In this document: positions 8,970 through 16,740 of the stretch, piece by piece
Layout: each line of letters opens with the position of its first letter
How positions within the stretch are numbered: position 1 is the stretch's first letter
Assembly (NCBI RefSeq): GCF_900240305.1
Contig: NZ_LT964854.1
Coordinates: 806,001 to 870,000, forward strand
Source: Ottowia massiliensis
GTDB lineage: Bacteria; Pseudomonadota; Gammaproteobacteria; Burkholderiales; Burkholderiaceae_C
DNA: 64,000 nt
Reading direction: 5' to 3'
The notes under the pieces: generated by a model
Seen by the model: the letters and a program-made list of their open reading frames with translations, nothing else
Told to the model about the DNA's origin: nothing
Database searches by the model: none
Program-made: the position numbers and the translations under genes

Positions 8970-10025
8970 ATGACTGTGGTTCTGGGCATTGAATCTTCGT
9001 GCGACGAAACCGGCGTGGCGCTGGTGGAAATCGGGCCTGGCGGCGCGCCGCGCCTGCTGGGCGAGGCGCTGCACTCGCAAGTGGCCATGCACGCCGACTA
9101 TGGCGGCGTGGTGCCCGAGCTGGCCAGCCGCGATCACATCCGCCGCGTCATTCCGCTGGCGCGGCAGGCGCTGGAGCAGGCGCAGCGCACGCTGGCAGAC
9201 GTGGACTTCATCGCCTACACGCGCGGCCCCGGCCTGGCTGGCGCGCTGCTGGTGGGCGCGGGCGTGGCCTGCGCGCTGGCGGCTGCGCGCGGCCTGCCGG
9301 TGCTGGGCGTGCATCACCTGGAGGGGCATTTGCTCTCGCCTTTTTTGAGCGATGACGCGCCGCGCTTTCCCTTCGTGGCCCTGCTGGTCAGCGGCGGGCA
9401 CACGCAGCTGATGCGCGTGGACGGCGTGGGCCGCTACGCCCTGCTGGGCGAGACGATTGACGACGCGGCGGGCGAGGCGTTCGACAAATCCGCCAAGCTG
9501 CTGGGCCTGGGCTACCCCGGCGGCCCGGCGCTGGCGCGGCTGGCCGAGGCGGGCCGCGCCGATGCCTATGCGCTGCCGCGCCCGCTGCTGCACAGCGGCA
9601 ATCTGGACTTTTCATTTGCGGGGCTGAAAACCGCCGTGCTCACGCAAGTCCGCAAGCTGCCCGCCGGGCCAGACGCGGCCACGCGCGCCGATCTGGCCGC
9701 CAGCACGCAAGCGGCCATTGTGGACGTGCTGGTGAAAAAGTCGCTGGCTGCGCTCAAGGCCACGGGGCTGAATCGCCTGGTGGTGGCTGGCGGCGTGAGC
9801 GCCAACCGCCTGCTGCGCCAGCAGATGGACGCCGCCTGCGCCGCCCGCCGCGCGCGCGTGCACTACCCCGAGCCGCGTTTGTGCACCGACAACGGCGCCA
9901 TGATCGCCGCCGCCGCCGCCTTGCGCTGGCAGGCCGGGCTGGCGCGGCCCGAGCGGCGCTACGCCTTTGATGTGAAGCCCCGCTGGCCGCTGGAGCCAAT
10001 CAGCCAGGGCGGCCCGGCATGCTGA
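8970..10025 (+). CDS. tsaD: tRNA N6-adenosine threonylcarbamoyltransferase
   Basis: TsaD makes the universal t6A modification at position 37 of ANN-decoding tRNAs, using threonylcarbamoyl-AMP and working with TsaB and TsaE. The 351 residues start MTVVLGIESSCDETGVAL. They contain the metal-binding HHLEGH motif, the ATP-binding LVSGGHTQL segment, TIDDAAGEAFDK, SFAGLKTAV, GGVSANRLLR and the late TDNGAMIA motif. It overlaps the next gene by 7 bases. Essential in most bacteria. Confidence 0.98.
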   Translation: MTVVLGIESSCDETGVALVEIGPGGAPRLLGEALHSQVAMHADYGGVVPELASRDHIRRVIPLARQALEQAQRTLADVDFIAYTRGPGLAGALLVGAGVACALAAARGLPVLGVHHLEGHLLSPFLSDDAPRFPFVALLVSGGHTQLMRVDGVGRYALLGETIDDAAGEAFDKSAKLLGLGYPGGPALARLAEAGRADAYALPRPLLHSGNLDFSFAGLKTAVLTQVRKLPAGPDAATRADLAASTQAAIVDVLVKKSLAALKATGLNRLVVAGGVSANRLLRQQMDAACAARRARVHYPEPRLCTDNGAMIAAAAALRWQAGLARPERRYAFDVKPRWPLEPISQGGPAC

Positions 10026-10609
10026 ACGCGCGCGAGTTCAGCCACCGCCTGCTGCAAGAAGTCATCACGCCCGCCAGCACCGTGATCGACGCCACGGCGG
10101 GCAACGGGCACGACACGCTGTTTCTGGCCCGGCTCGTGCCCACCGGCCGCGTGTATGCCTTTGACATTCAGGCCGCCGCTATCGAGCAAACGCGCCAGCG
10201 CCTGGCCCGGCACGCGCTGGCCTGGCCCGCAGAACCTGCTGCGCCCGTCACGCTCATTCACGACTCGCACGCGCGCCTGGACCGGCACCTGCCTGCTAAC
10301 GAGGCCGTTTGCGCCGCCATCTTCAACCTGGGCTACCTGCCCGGCAGCGACAAAAGCGTGATCACGCAAGGCGAGAGCACCTGGCGCGCCGTCGAAAGCA
10401 TTCAGGCCCGGCTGCGCCCGGGCGGGCGCATCGCCATCGTGGCCTACCACGGCCACGATGGCGGCGCGGACGAAATGGCGCTGCTGCAACGCCGCCTGGC
10501 CGCGCTGGATGCGCGGCAGTGGCAGGTGCTTCAGTACCAGTTCATCAACCAGCCCAACTGCCCGCCCGTGTGCTTTGGCATCGGCAAAAAAGCGCCAGAG
10601 CGCGGCTGA
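10019..10609 (+). CDS. Class I SAM-dependent methyltransferase (rRNA_methylase/MnmM-YtqB type)
   Basis: The 196-residue product has a class I methyltransferase core: IDATAGNGHDTLFLAR (SAM-binding loop, about residues 22-37), VYAFDIQ, then FNLGYLPGSDKSVIT, which resembles the family motif N-L-G-Y-L-P-G-G-D/S-K. This signature fits the family that includes B. subtilis YtqB (MnmM), which methylates the wobble uridine side chain of tRNA. It overlaps tsaD, another tRNA37-region modifier, so a role in tRNA modification is plausible. The exact substrate is not shown by the sequence. Confidence 0.8.
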   Translation: MLNAREFSHRLLQEVITPASTVIDATAGNGHDTLFLARLVPTGRVYAFDIQAAAIEQTRQRLARHALAWPAEPAAPVTLIHDSHARLDRHLPANEAVCAAIFNLGYLPGSDKSVITQGESTWRAVESIQARLRPGGRIAIVAYHGHDGGADEMALLQRRLAALDARQWQVLQYQFINQPNCPPVCFGIGKKAPERG

Positions 10610-10634
10610 GAGCATGGCCCGGCAGCCCTGCTTA

Positions 10635-10720
10635 CTCAAAAGAAGGAGCGAATTCAAGGGGCATTAAATGCCGGGCAGCGCAATATCCACTAGGACATCA
10701 TGCTATGAATAAAGGAGCTA
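10635..10720 (-). repeat. Family 1 dispersed repeat, copy 2
   Basis: In minus orientation it carries the opening block (GCTCCTTTATTCATAGCATG), ATGTCCTAGTGG and the closing AATTCGCTCCTTCTTTTG. It lies between the convergent methyltransferase and psd genes. Confidence 0.85.
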
Positions 10721-10760
10721 AATAGCGGGCAAAGCAGCCGCCTTCCCGCCTGCTCATGGC

Positions 10761-11738
10761 TCAAACAGCGCCTGCGCCTTGCTCATCCCCATCCGCCTGG
10801 CCGGCATTCCCGGGCGGGGCGTGAACCGCCCCTTGCTGGTCTGAAGCGGACGGCGCGCCGCCCTCCGGCGCATCAGCGGCATCGGACGCTGAAGGCGGGC
10901 TGAAACTGGCCAGCGCCTGCCCCATGCGCACGCCCTGGCCGGGCAGCAGGCCCTCGGCGAAGCGCAGCTGCGCCTCGCGCGGCCACAGCAGGATGACCGT
11001 GGAGCCAAGCAAAAAGCGCCCCATCTCCGCGCCCTGCGCCAGCGTCAGCGCGCGCTCGTCGCGGTAGCGCCACTGGCGCGGGTAATAGGTGCGCGGCGGG
11101 TTCACCGTGCCGTGCCACACGGTGGCCATGCTGCCGACGATGGCGGCGCCCACCATCACCAGCGCCAGCGGGCCGCAGGCGGTGTCGAACACGCTGATCA
11201 CGCGCTCATTGCGAGCAAACAGGCCCGGCACGGCTTCAGCCGTGGCGAAATTCACCGAATACAGATCGCCCGGCACGTAAATCATCTGCCGCAGCCGCCC
11301 CTCGCAAGGCATGTGGATGCGGTGGTAATCGCGCGGGCTGAGGTAGATGGTGGCGAAGTGCCCGCCATTGAACAGGCCCGCCAGCGCCTCGTCGCCGCCC
11401 AGCAAAGCCGTGGCGCTGTAGTGATGCCCCTTGGCCTGAATGAGCTGCCCCAGCTGTATGGGGCCAAGCTGGCTGATGACGCCATCTGCCGGGCACACCC
11501 AATCAGCCTGCGCCAGCGGGCGCGCGCCTTCGCGCAAGGCGCGGGCGAAAAAGTCATTGAACGTGGCGTAGCTGGCAATGTCCGGATTGGCCGCCTCGCT
11601 CATGTCCACCTTGTAGCGGGCGATAAAGCGGCGAATGAGAAAAGGCGCATGCGGCCCCGGCCTGCGGGCCAGCCAGCCCGCCAGTTGAGTGAGCAGGCGC
11701 TTGGGCAGCAGGTGCTGGGCGGTAACGGCTAGGTTCAT
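10761..11738 (-). CDS. psd: Phosphatidylserine decarboxylase proenzyme
   Basis: The enzyme makes phosphatidylethanolamine at the inner membrane. The proenzyme cleaves itself inside the LGST motif, seen here in GRFLLGSTVILLWP, to create a pyruvoyl group on the new alpha chain. Other family segments are FFARALREGARP, PADGVISQLG (catalytic Asp region) and YLSPRDYHRIHMP (His). The 325-residue chain is longer than usual because of a C-terminal tail of about 40 residues (SFSPPSASDAADAPEGG onward) that is low-complexity and probably disordered. Confidence 0.95.
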   Translation of the reverse strand: MNLAVTAQHLLPKRLLTQLAGWLARRPGPHAPFLIRRFIARYKVDMSEAANPDIASYATFNDFFARALREGARPLAQADWVCPADGVISQLGPIQLGQLIQAKGHHYSATALLGGDEALAGLFNGGHFATIYLSPRDYHRIHMPCEGRLRQMIYVPGDLYSVNFATAEAVPGLFARNERVISVFDTACGPLALVMVGAAIVGSMATVWHGTVNPPRTYYPRQWRYRDERALTLAQGAEMGRFLLGSTVILLWPREAQLRFAEGLLPGQGVRMGQALASFSPPSASDAADAPEGGAPSASDQQGAVHAPPGNAGQADGDEQGAGAV

Positions 11739-11966
11739 GGCAATGGCTGTCGGAAAAAAGCGGATTGTCCTTGCAGACGCCTTGCAAAAGGAGAAGGCGG
11801 CGGGCCAGCCATGGCCCGCGCCGCTTCAAAACAGACCTTGGGCCATCAGCCCTTGAACCCGTTCACCGCCTGAGTGCGATGGGCGGCGGGCCGGAATGGG
11901 CTGCAAAACCTGTTCAAAGCCTGGCCGTAGAGGCGCGAAAAGCGCGAACAGGCTGCCGGCAGGCTT

Positions 11967-13388
11967 TCACTCGCGCAAGCTCTCCACCGCGCCGGAGACA
12001 GCAATTTTTCCCTGCGCCAGCAAGGCGCGGTGCTTGTCCAGGCGCCGCAAGTCGTAGTAGTAATTGACCATCAGCCCCCAGGACTGCTTCAGGCCCTTGG
12101 GCGACGGATCGCCCAGCCAGTTGATGCGCTCCACGCGCGCGCCGTTGCCCAGGTGAAAGCGCGCCACGGCGTCCAGCGGGCGCTTTTGCGCGTCCGTCTC
12201 GCGCCCCAGGTAGCGCGCAGCCGCCGCCAGCAGCCAGCGCGCCAGGGGCGACTTTTCATCCAGCGCCGCCACGCCATCGAGCGCCTTGAGCAGCGCCTCG
12301 GCCGTCACATCGCCCTTATCGCCCTTATCGCCCTTACCGGCCGCGCCCAGCTGCCGCGCCAGCGCCTGGCGCGAGCGCGAGCTGGCCGCTTGCAGCAGCT
12401 CGCCAGCATGAGCCTGCACCCAGCCGCGCAAGCCGGGGATGGGCGAGAGCGTGGCAAAGGTCTTGATCTGGCCGAATTCGGCGCGCAGCGCCTCCACCAC
12501 GCGCTTGATGAGCGAATCGCCAAAGCTCACGCCTTTGAGGCCCTGCTGCGTGTTGCTGATGGAATAGAAGATGGCCGTATTGGCGCGGCTGAGATCGGCG
12601 TGCGCGGCGCTTTCATCCAGCAGCGGCGGGATGCTGGCGGCCATGTCTTGCAGCAGCGCCACCTCCACAAAAATGAGCGGCTCGCCCGGCAGGCGGGGGT
12701 GAAAAAAGCCGTAGCAGCGGCGGTCTTCGTCCAGGCGGTTTTTGGCGTCGGCCCAGCTGGTGATGTCGTGCACCGCCTCGTATTTGATGAGCTTTTCCAC
12801 CAGCGCCGCAGGCGACTGCCAGCTGATGCGCTGCAAGTCCAGAAACGCCACGTCAAACCAGGTGGAAAACAGCGCCTGAAGCTCGGCATCGAGCGCCAGC
12901 AGGCGCTTGTCGCTCTTGAGGGCGGGCAGCAGCTCGGCGCGCATGTCCACCAGAAAACGCATGCCGTCAGGAAAAGCCGCAAAGCGCTGCAACAGCCGCG
13001 TGCGCGGCGAAACGAAAGCGCGGCGCAAACGCACTTCGGCCTGGGCCTCGGCCGGCGTGCCCAGCGCGGCCTCATAGTCGCGCCGCGCCTCTTCCAGCAT
13101 GCTCACATCGGGGGCGAACTGCTCGCTCATCAGCAGCCAGCAATCGTGGCGCTGCTGCGCCGTGGCCCGCGCGTACCACTGCGCCACGCCAGCGGCCAGG
13201 CGCGCGCCTTCTACATCGCTAATCAGCGGATTGCCCACGGCCTGCAACTCGGCCAGCGTGCGGCGCAGCACGCGCGGCGACAGGGCCTCGCCCTGACGGC
13301 CCAAAAGCGAACCCAAGCGCTCGCGCATGGTGCGGGCCGTAGCGCTTTCGGCAGCGGGAGACAAAGCCGGACCAGACGTCTTTTTCAT
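11967..13388 (-). CDS. Malonyl-CoA decarboxylase
   Basis: The enzyme converts malonyl-CoA to acetyl-CoA and CO2. I start it at ATG 13388 (MKKTSGPALSP), preceded by AGGAGG; the frame is open 16 codons further but lacks a ribosome site there. The 473-residue product has an all-helical N-terminal half, then the GNAT-fold catalytic half with HPRLPGEPLIFVEVAL, FATLSPIPGLRGW and ARFHLGNGARVERINWLGD. A nine-base tandem repeat at 12309-12335 encodes a Gly-Asp-Lys run (GKGDKGDKGDV) in a surface loop. No other mat genes (malonyl-CoA synthetase, carrier) are adjacent. Confidence 0.92.
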   Translation of the reverse strand: MKKTSGPALSPAAESATARTMRERLGSLLGRQGEALSPRVLRRTLAELQAVGNPLISDVEGARLAAGVAQWYARATAQQRHDCWLLMSEQFAPDVSMLEEARRDYEAALGTPAEAQAEVRLRRAFVSPRTRLLQRFAAFPDGMRFLVDMRAELLPALKSDKRLLALDAELQALFSTWFDVAFLDLQRISWQSPAALVEKLIKYEAVHDITSWADAKNRLDEDRRCYGFFHPRLPGEPLIFVEVALLQDMAASIPPLLDESAAHADLSRANTAIFYSISNTQQGLKGVSFGDSLIKRVVEALRAEFGQIKTFATLSPIPGLRGWVQAHAGELLQAASSRSRQALARQLGAAGKGDKGDKGDVTAEALLKALDGVAALDEKSPLARWLLAAAARYLGRETDAQKRPLDAVARFHLGNGARVERINWLGDPSPKGLKQSWGLMVNYYYDLRRLDKHRALLAQGKIAVSGAVESLRE

Positions 13389-13709
13389 AGCAAACCTCCT
13401 GGTTTTTGAACACAAGAGCGCCCAAGGCGCGCTCAAGGAAAACAGCTCCCGGACAAGATATATCCGTTTTCTTTTTTAGGCACAGGCGGAGTTTCCCTAG
13501 GTGCCCTTTTGCAATCTCCTGCACGGCAGGGCCAGAAACGCGAGATGAATGAACTGCCAGCGCCAATGCAAAGCGCCGTGGCGATGAATGCTGATGGCAG
13601 CTTCAGCGCTCAGCGTGCCCGCGCTGGATGAGCGGGTGCTTTTGGGCTTGGGCGGCTTGGCGGCCAGCCGTCAGCGCAGGGAATGAGAGTCTCCCGAAAG
13701 GCATCTTTT

Positions 13710-13795
13710 CGCTCCTTGATTGATAGCGATACGTCCTAGGAGATACAGCGCAAGCGCCAATTTAAAGGGCCTGTATTCGCTCCTTTTTTCGACAT
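13710..13795 (+). repeat. Family 1 dispersed repeat, copy 3
   Basis: A diverged copy: GCTCCTTGATTGATAGCGAT, ACGTCCTAGG, GCGCAAGCGCC, then TATTCGCTCCTTTTTTCGA. It lies in the 510-base gap between the malonyl-CoA decarboxylase gene and tRNA-Arg, where I found no coding sequence. Confidence 0.75.
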
Positions 13796-13830
13796 TAAAG
13801 GAGCTTGCAAAGCTCCTGCGGCAAGCGCAT

Positions 13831-13870
13831 AAAAAGCCGGCGCAGCTTTCGGAAGCTGCGCCGGCTTTTT
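13831..13870 (-). terminator. Rho-independent terminator downstream of tRNA-Arg
   Basis: A nearly perfect hairpin: AAAAAGCCGGCGCAGCTT, loop TCGG, and its complement ending in a T run on either strand. It sits 30 bases past the tRNA 3' end and can act in both directions. Confidence 0.9.
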
Positions 13871-13900
13871 GAATAAAGAGATGCGAAAACGGAAACTGCT

Positions 13901-13976
13901 TGGCGCGGCTGGCGGGGATCGAACCCACGACCCTCGGCTTCGGAGGCCGATACTCTATCCACTGAGCTACAGCCGC
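13901..13976 (-). tRNA. tRNA-Arg (anticodon CCG)
   Basis: The minus strand folds as a full cloverleaf. Acceptor arms are GCGGCTG (13976-13970) and CAGCCGC (13911-13905). The D arm is AGCTCAGTGGATAGAGT, the anticodon loop is CTCCGAA, and the T arm is GGGTTCGATCC. The discriminator is G, and CCA is encoded in the DNA (13903-13901). Length 76 bases. It reads CGG codons. Confidence 0.97.
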
Positions 13977-13998
13977 AAGGGGGCGGATTATCCCCGAT

Positions 13999-14583
13999 TC
14001 AGAAGCTGGCCTGGTAGCGCAGTTGCAGGAAGTTTTCGCCTGGATTGGGGCGTTTGATGCCAGCGTTGGAGACGTGCTGGATGCGCAGCACGAATGCGTG
14101 GCGGCGCTCTGCGTCCAGCCACAGGCCCGCGCCCGCGTGCGAGGCGAAGTTGTAGCGGGTGCTCATTTCGCGGCGGCGGTTGGAGTAGTGCCGGTCGGTG
14201 AGCGAAAAGCCGATGCCCAGATCAAAAAACCAGCGCGAGGCGGCCGTTGGGCTGGTGCGCAAAGTGGGCGTGATGCCAAGGGTGGTGGCATGGGCGTAGC
14301 CTGCGGGGCCGCCGTCTTGGCGGCGCGCAGCCCAGTGGGCCAGCCAGGCGTCCCAGTAGCCCTGCCAGTGCCAGCCGCCCCATTGGCGCTGAAAGCCCTG
14401 CCAGGGCAGCAGCACGCCGATGGTCTGGCTGTGCGCGGCGTGCGGCGAAGCGCCAAGCTGCGCGTAAACGGCATAGGGCTGGCTGGCCGGGAGCGCGTCA
14501 GTTTGGGACGGCTGCACAGGTTCAGCCGTGGCGGACCAGGAGGCCAGCAGGCTGCAAATGGTGAGCGTGATTTGGCGTTTCAT
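13999..14583 (-). CDS. pagL: Lipid A 3-O-deacylase PagL family protein
   Basis: PagL is an outer-membrane beta-barrel enzyme that removes the 3-O acyl chain of lipid A. I start it at ATG 14583 (MKRQITLTICSLLASWSATA), which gives a signal peptide and a 194-residue product. The C-terminal part has the catalytic signature HVSNAGIKRPNPGEN with the His-x-Ser pair and a following Glu, and the chain ends in Phe as outer-membrane barrels do. Its first 62 bases overlap the end of the tetR-type gene in another frame, so the two are probably co-transcribed. It ends 22 bases before tRNA-Arg. Confidence 0.85.
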   Translation of the reverse strand: MKRQITLTICSLLASWSATAEPVQPSQTDALPASQPYAVYAQLGASPHAAHSQTIGVLLPWQGFQRQWGGWHWQGYWDAWLAHWAARRQDGGPAGYAHATTLGITPTLRTSPTAASRWFFDLGIGFSLTDRHYSNRRREMSTRYNFASHAGAGLWLDAERRHAFVLRIQHVSNAGIKRPNPGENFLQLRYQASF

Positions 14584-15232
14584 GAGCTTGCGGGTTTTGC
14601 GCATGGGAAAGGCGTAAGGCAGGGCAGTTTTGCAAGCCGCCCAGCGCTGCGTCAACCATAGCAGGCGCGACTTGCGAGAGTTGGAGTGCATGGGGGCGAA
14701 ACAGCCACAGCTGCGTCAGGCCCAGCAGGGTGGATTTGAGATGGATGGAGGCCAGCGCCACGTCCAGATCGGCAGGCAGGCGCTTTTGCGCCACGCACAT
14801 TTGCAGCGCCGTGTGGATGTTTTGCTGCCACATGTCGAAGTAGCGGGTCATCACGGCGACGATGGCGGCGTTTTCTTCGGTGTGCTCGCACTTGAGGTGC
14901 AGCACGCTGCTGAATTTGCGGTAGGCCTCGTCGCGCTCCAGGCGCTCGAAGCTGTTGAGAAACGCCTGCCGCAAACTTTGCAGCATGTCGGCGGCATTGC
15001 GGATGTCGGCCTCCAGCTGGTTGCTGACCACATCGAAGATGCGGGCGAACAGCGCATCAAACAAATCTTCCTTGTTCTTGAAGTGCCAGTAGAGCGCGCC
15101 GCGCATGACGCCGGCGGCTTGCGCGATTTCGTGCAGCGAGGCGCGCGCGACGCCGCGCTGGTGGAAAACGTCCAGCGCGGCTTGCATGAGGCGTTCGCGC
15201 GTTTCTTGCGCCTGGGCTTTGGTTCTACGCAT
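14522..15232 (-). CDS. TetR/AcrR family transcriptional repressor
   Basis: The protein is the likely local repressor of the divergent RND efflux operon, in the manner of AcrR or TtgR. The 236 residues begin MRRTKAQAQETRERLMQAAL. The helix-turn-helix is at about 32-52 (SLHEIAQAAGVMRGALYWHF), followed by a helical ligand-binding domain with NAADMLQSLRQAFLNSF. The last 35 residues are His-, Gln- and Pro-rich, unlike the family, and lie over the start of pagL. Two inverted repeats resembling AcrR-type operators sit between this gene and the pump genes. Confidence 0.93.
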   Translation of the reverse strand: MRRTKAQAQETRERLMQAALDVFHQRGVARASLHEIAQAAGVMRGALYWHFKNKEDLFDALFARIFDVVSNQLEADIRNAADMLQSLRQAFLNSFERLERDEAYRKFSSVLHLKCEHTEENAAIVAVMTRYFDMWQQNIHTALQMCVAQKRLPADLDVALASIHLKSTLLGLTQLWLFRPHALQLSQVAPAMVDAALGGLQNCPALRLSHAQNPQAHETPNHAHHLQPAGLLVRHG

Positions 15233-15263
15233 GGCTGACTACAATACAAATCAGCGGGATTCT

Positions 15264-15285
15264 ATACATGCGTTCATGGATGTAT
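15264..15285. promoter_or_regulatory. Probable TetR/AcrR-type operator 1
   Basis: Inverted repeat ATACAT (15264-15269) and ATGTAT (15280-15285) with 8 of 11 half-site bases paired, in the divergent promoter region between the tetR-type gene and the efflux genes. It resembles the E. coli AcrR operator (TACATACATT half-site) from memory. Confidence 0.6.
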
Positions 15286-15330
15286 GTATTCAACGTAAAT
15301 TGCAGGGTTTTCCCTTGAATTGCGGCGCAA

Positions 15331-15348
15331 ACATTCATTCGTGTATGT
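15331..15348. promoter_or_regulatory. Probable TetR/AcrR-type operator 2
   Basis: ACATTCATTCGTGTATGT is a second imperfect palindrome (6 of 9 bases paired) of the same sequence type as the site 45 bases away. It lies upstream of the membrane-fusion gene. Confidence 0.5.
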
Positions 15349-15444
15349 ATGATGCGCGGCTTCAGTATTTTTCTTCCGGCCGCGTCATGTGCATGGCGCG
15401 GCCCGTTTTTTCTCTTTCACGACATGCAGAAAGCAGGCAAGCAG

Positions 15445-16713
15445 ATGAGCCTCCGTCTTTCAAAACAACTGGGGCTGGCCGCGCTGGCGGTGGCCGCTGC
15501 CTTCACGCTGTCCGCGTGCAGCGAGAGCATCGCTGCGGAAGAAGGCGGGCAACCCAAAAACAAACAAGCTGGTGGTCAGCCGAAAGAGCGTCCGGCCCCC
15601 GTCGTGGGCGTGGTGACGGTGCACGCCCGGCAGGTGGCCACGGCGGTGGATTTGCCGGGCCGCCTGGCCGCGCGGCGCGTGGCCGATGTGCGTCCGCAAG
15701 TGGGCGGCATCATCAAAAAACGTCTGTTTGAAGAAGGCAGCCAGGTCAAGGCCGGGCAGGCGCTTTACCAGATTGACGATGCGGTGTATCTGGCCAATCT
15801 GGAAAGCGCCCGCGCGCAGCTGGCCACGGCGCAAGCCGCGCTGGCCAAGGCCGATGCGGATTTGACGCGCTACAAGCCGCTGGTGGCCGCCAGCGTGATC
15901 AGCCAGCAGGAATACGACGCGGCCGTGGCCACCAGGCAGTCCGCGCAGGCCAGCGTGAAGGCGGCCAATGCGGCCATCCGCTCGGCGCAAATCAATGTGA
16001 ATTACTCGCGCATCACGGCGCCCATTTCGGGCTATATCGGCCAGTCTTACGTGTCAGAGGGCGCGCTGGTGACGGCGGGAGACGCCAACAAGCTGGCAAC
16101 GATTCAGCAAACGCACCCCATGTATGTGAACGTCACGCAATCGGCCGCCGAGGTGATGAAGCTCAAGCAGGAAATTGCCGATGGCAAACGCAAGCTGGTC
16201 AATGGTGCGGTGGAGGTGAGCATCAAATTTGAAAACGGTCAGGAATACGCCCACAAGGGCCGCCTGCTGTTTGCCGACCCGACGGTGGACGAGGCTACGG
16301 GCCAGCTGACTTTGCGCGCCGAAGTGCCCAACCCCGACAACGTGCTGCTGCCCGGCCTTTACGTGCGCGTGGGGCTGTCGCAGGGCGATATCGGCAATGC
16401 CTTTGTCGTGCCCCAGCAGGCCGTCACGCGCGGCAAGCAAGACACGCTGATGATCGTCAATGCCGAAGGCGGCATGGAGCCGCGCGTGGTCACCATCGCG
16501 GGCCAGCAAGGCGGCGACTGGATCGTGACGGACGGCCTCAAGGATGGCGACAAAGTCATCGTGGAAGGCATCATGCTGGCGGGCATGAGCGGCTCGCCCA
16601 AAGTGCAAACGCGCGAGTGGACGCCTGGCGGCGGCGCGGCGCAGCCAGGCGCGGCAGCGGGCGCAGCGCCCGCGCAGCAAGAACAACAACAACCGCAACA
16701 ACAGGGCCGCTAA
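15445..16713 (+). CDS. RND efflux pump periplasmic adaptor (AcrA/MexA/TtgA type)
   Basis: This is the membrane-fusion lipoprotein that links the inner-membrane pump to the outer-membrane channel. I choose ATG 15445 (MSLRLSKQLGLAALAV), giving 422 residues with a lipobox LSACS. ATG 15424 is possible. Domains in order: barrel-sandwich (VRPQVGGIIKKRLFEEGSQV), alpha-hairpin (about 100-175), second lipoyl half (ITAPISGYIGQSYVSEGALV), beta-barrel, and membrane-proximal domain (VPQQAVTRGKQDTLMIV). The C-terminus is an Ala- and Gln-rich tail. It heads a three-gene operon. Confidence 0.94.
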   Translation: MSLRLSKQLGLAALAVAAAFTLSACSESIAAEEGGQPKNKQAGGQPKERPAPVVGVVTVHARQVATAVDLPGRLAARRVADVRPQVGGIIKKRLFEEGSQVKAGQALYQIDDAVYLANLESARAQLATAQAALAKADADLTRYKPLVAASVISQQEYDAAVATRQSAQASVKAANAAIRSAQINVNYSRITAPISGYIGQSYVSEGALVTAGDANKLATIQQTHPMYVNVTQSAAEVMKLKQEIADGKRKLVNGAVEVSIKFENGQEYAHKGRLLFADPTVDEATGQLTLRAEVPNPDNVLLPGLYVRVGLSQGDIGNAFVVPQQAVTRGKQDTLMIVNAEGGMEPRVVTIAGQQGGDWIVTDGLKDGDKVIVEGIMLAGMSGSPKVQTREWTPGGGAAQPGAAAGAAPAQQEQQQPQQQGR

Positions 16714-16740
16714 GCCGGCGCGCCAGGCAAAGGAGCATTC

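Noticed and set aside
13869..14057. Open frame encoding GGDRTHDPRLRRPILYPLSYS
   Set aside because: This is the well-known false protein read through the antisense of a tRNA gene; tRNA-Arg lies here on the minus strand.
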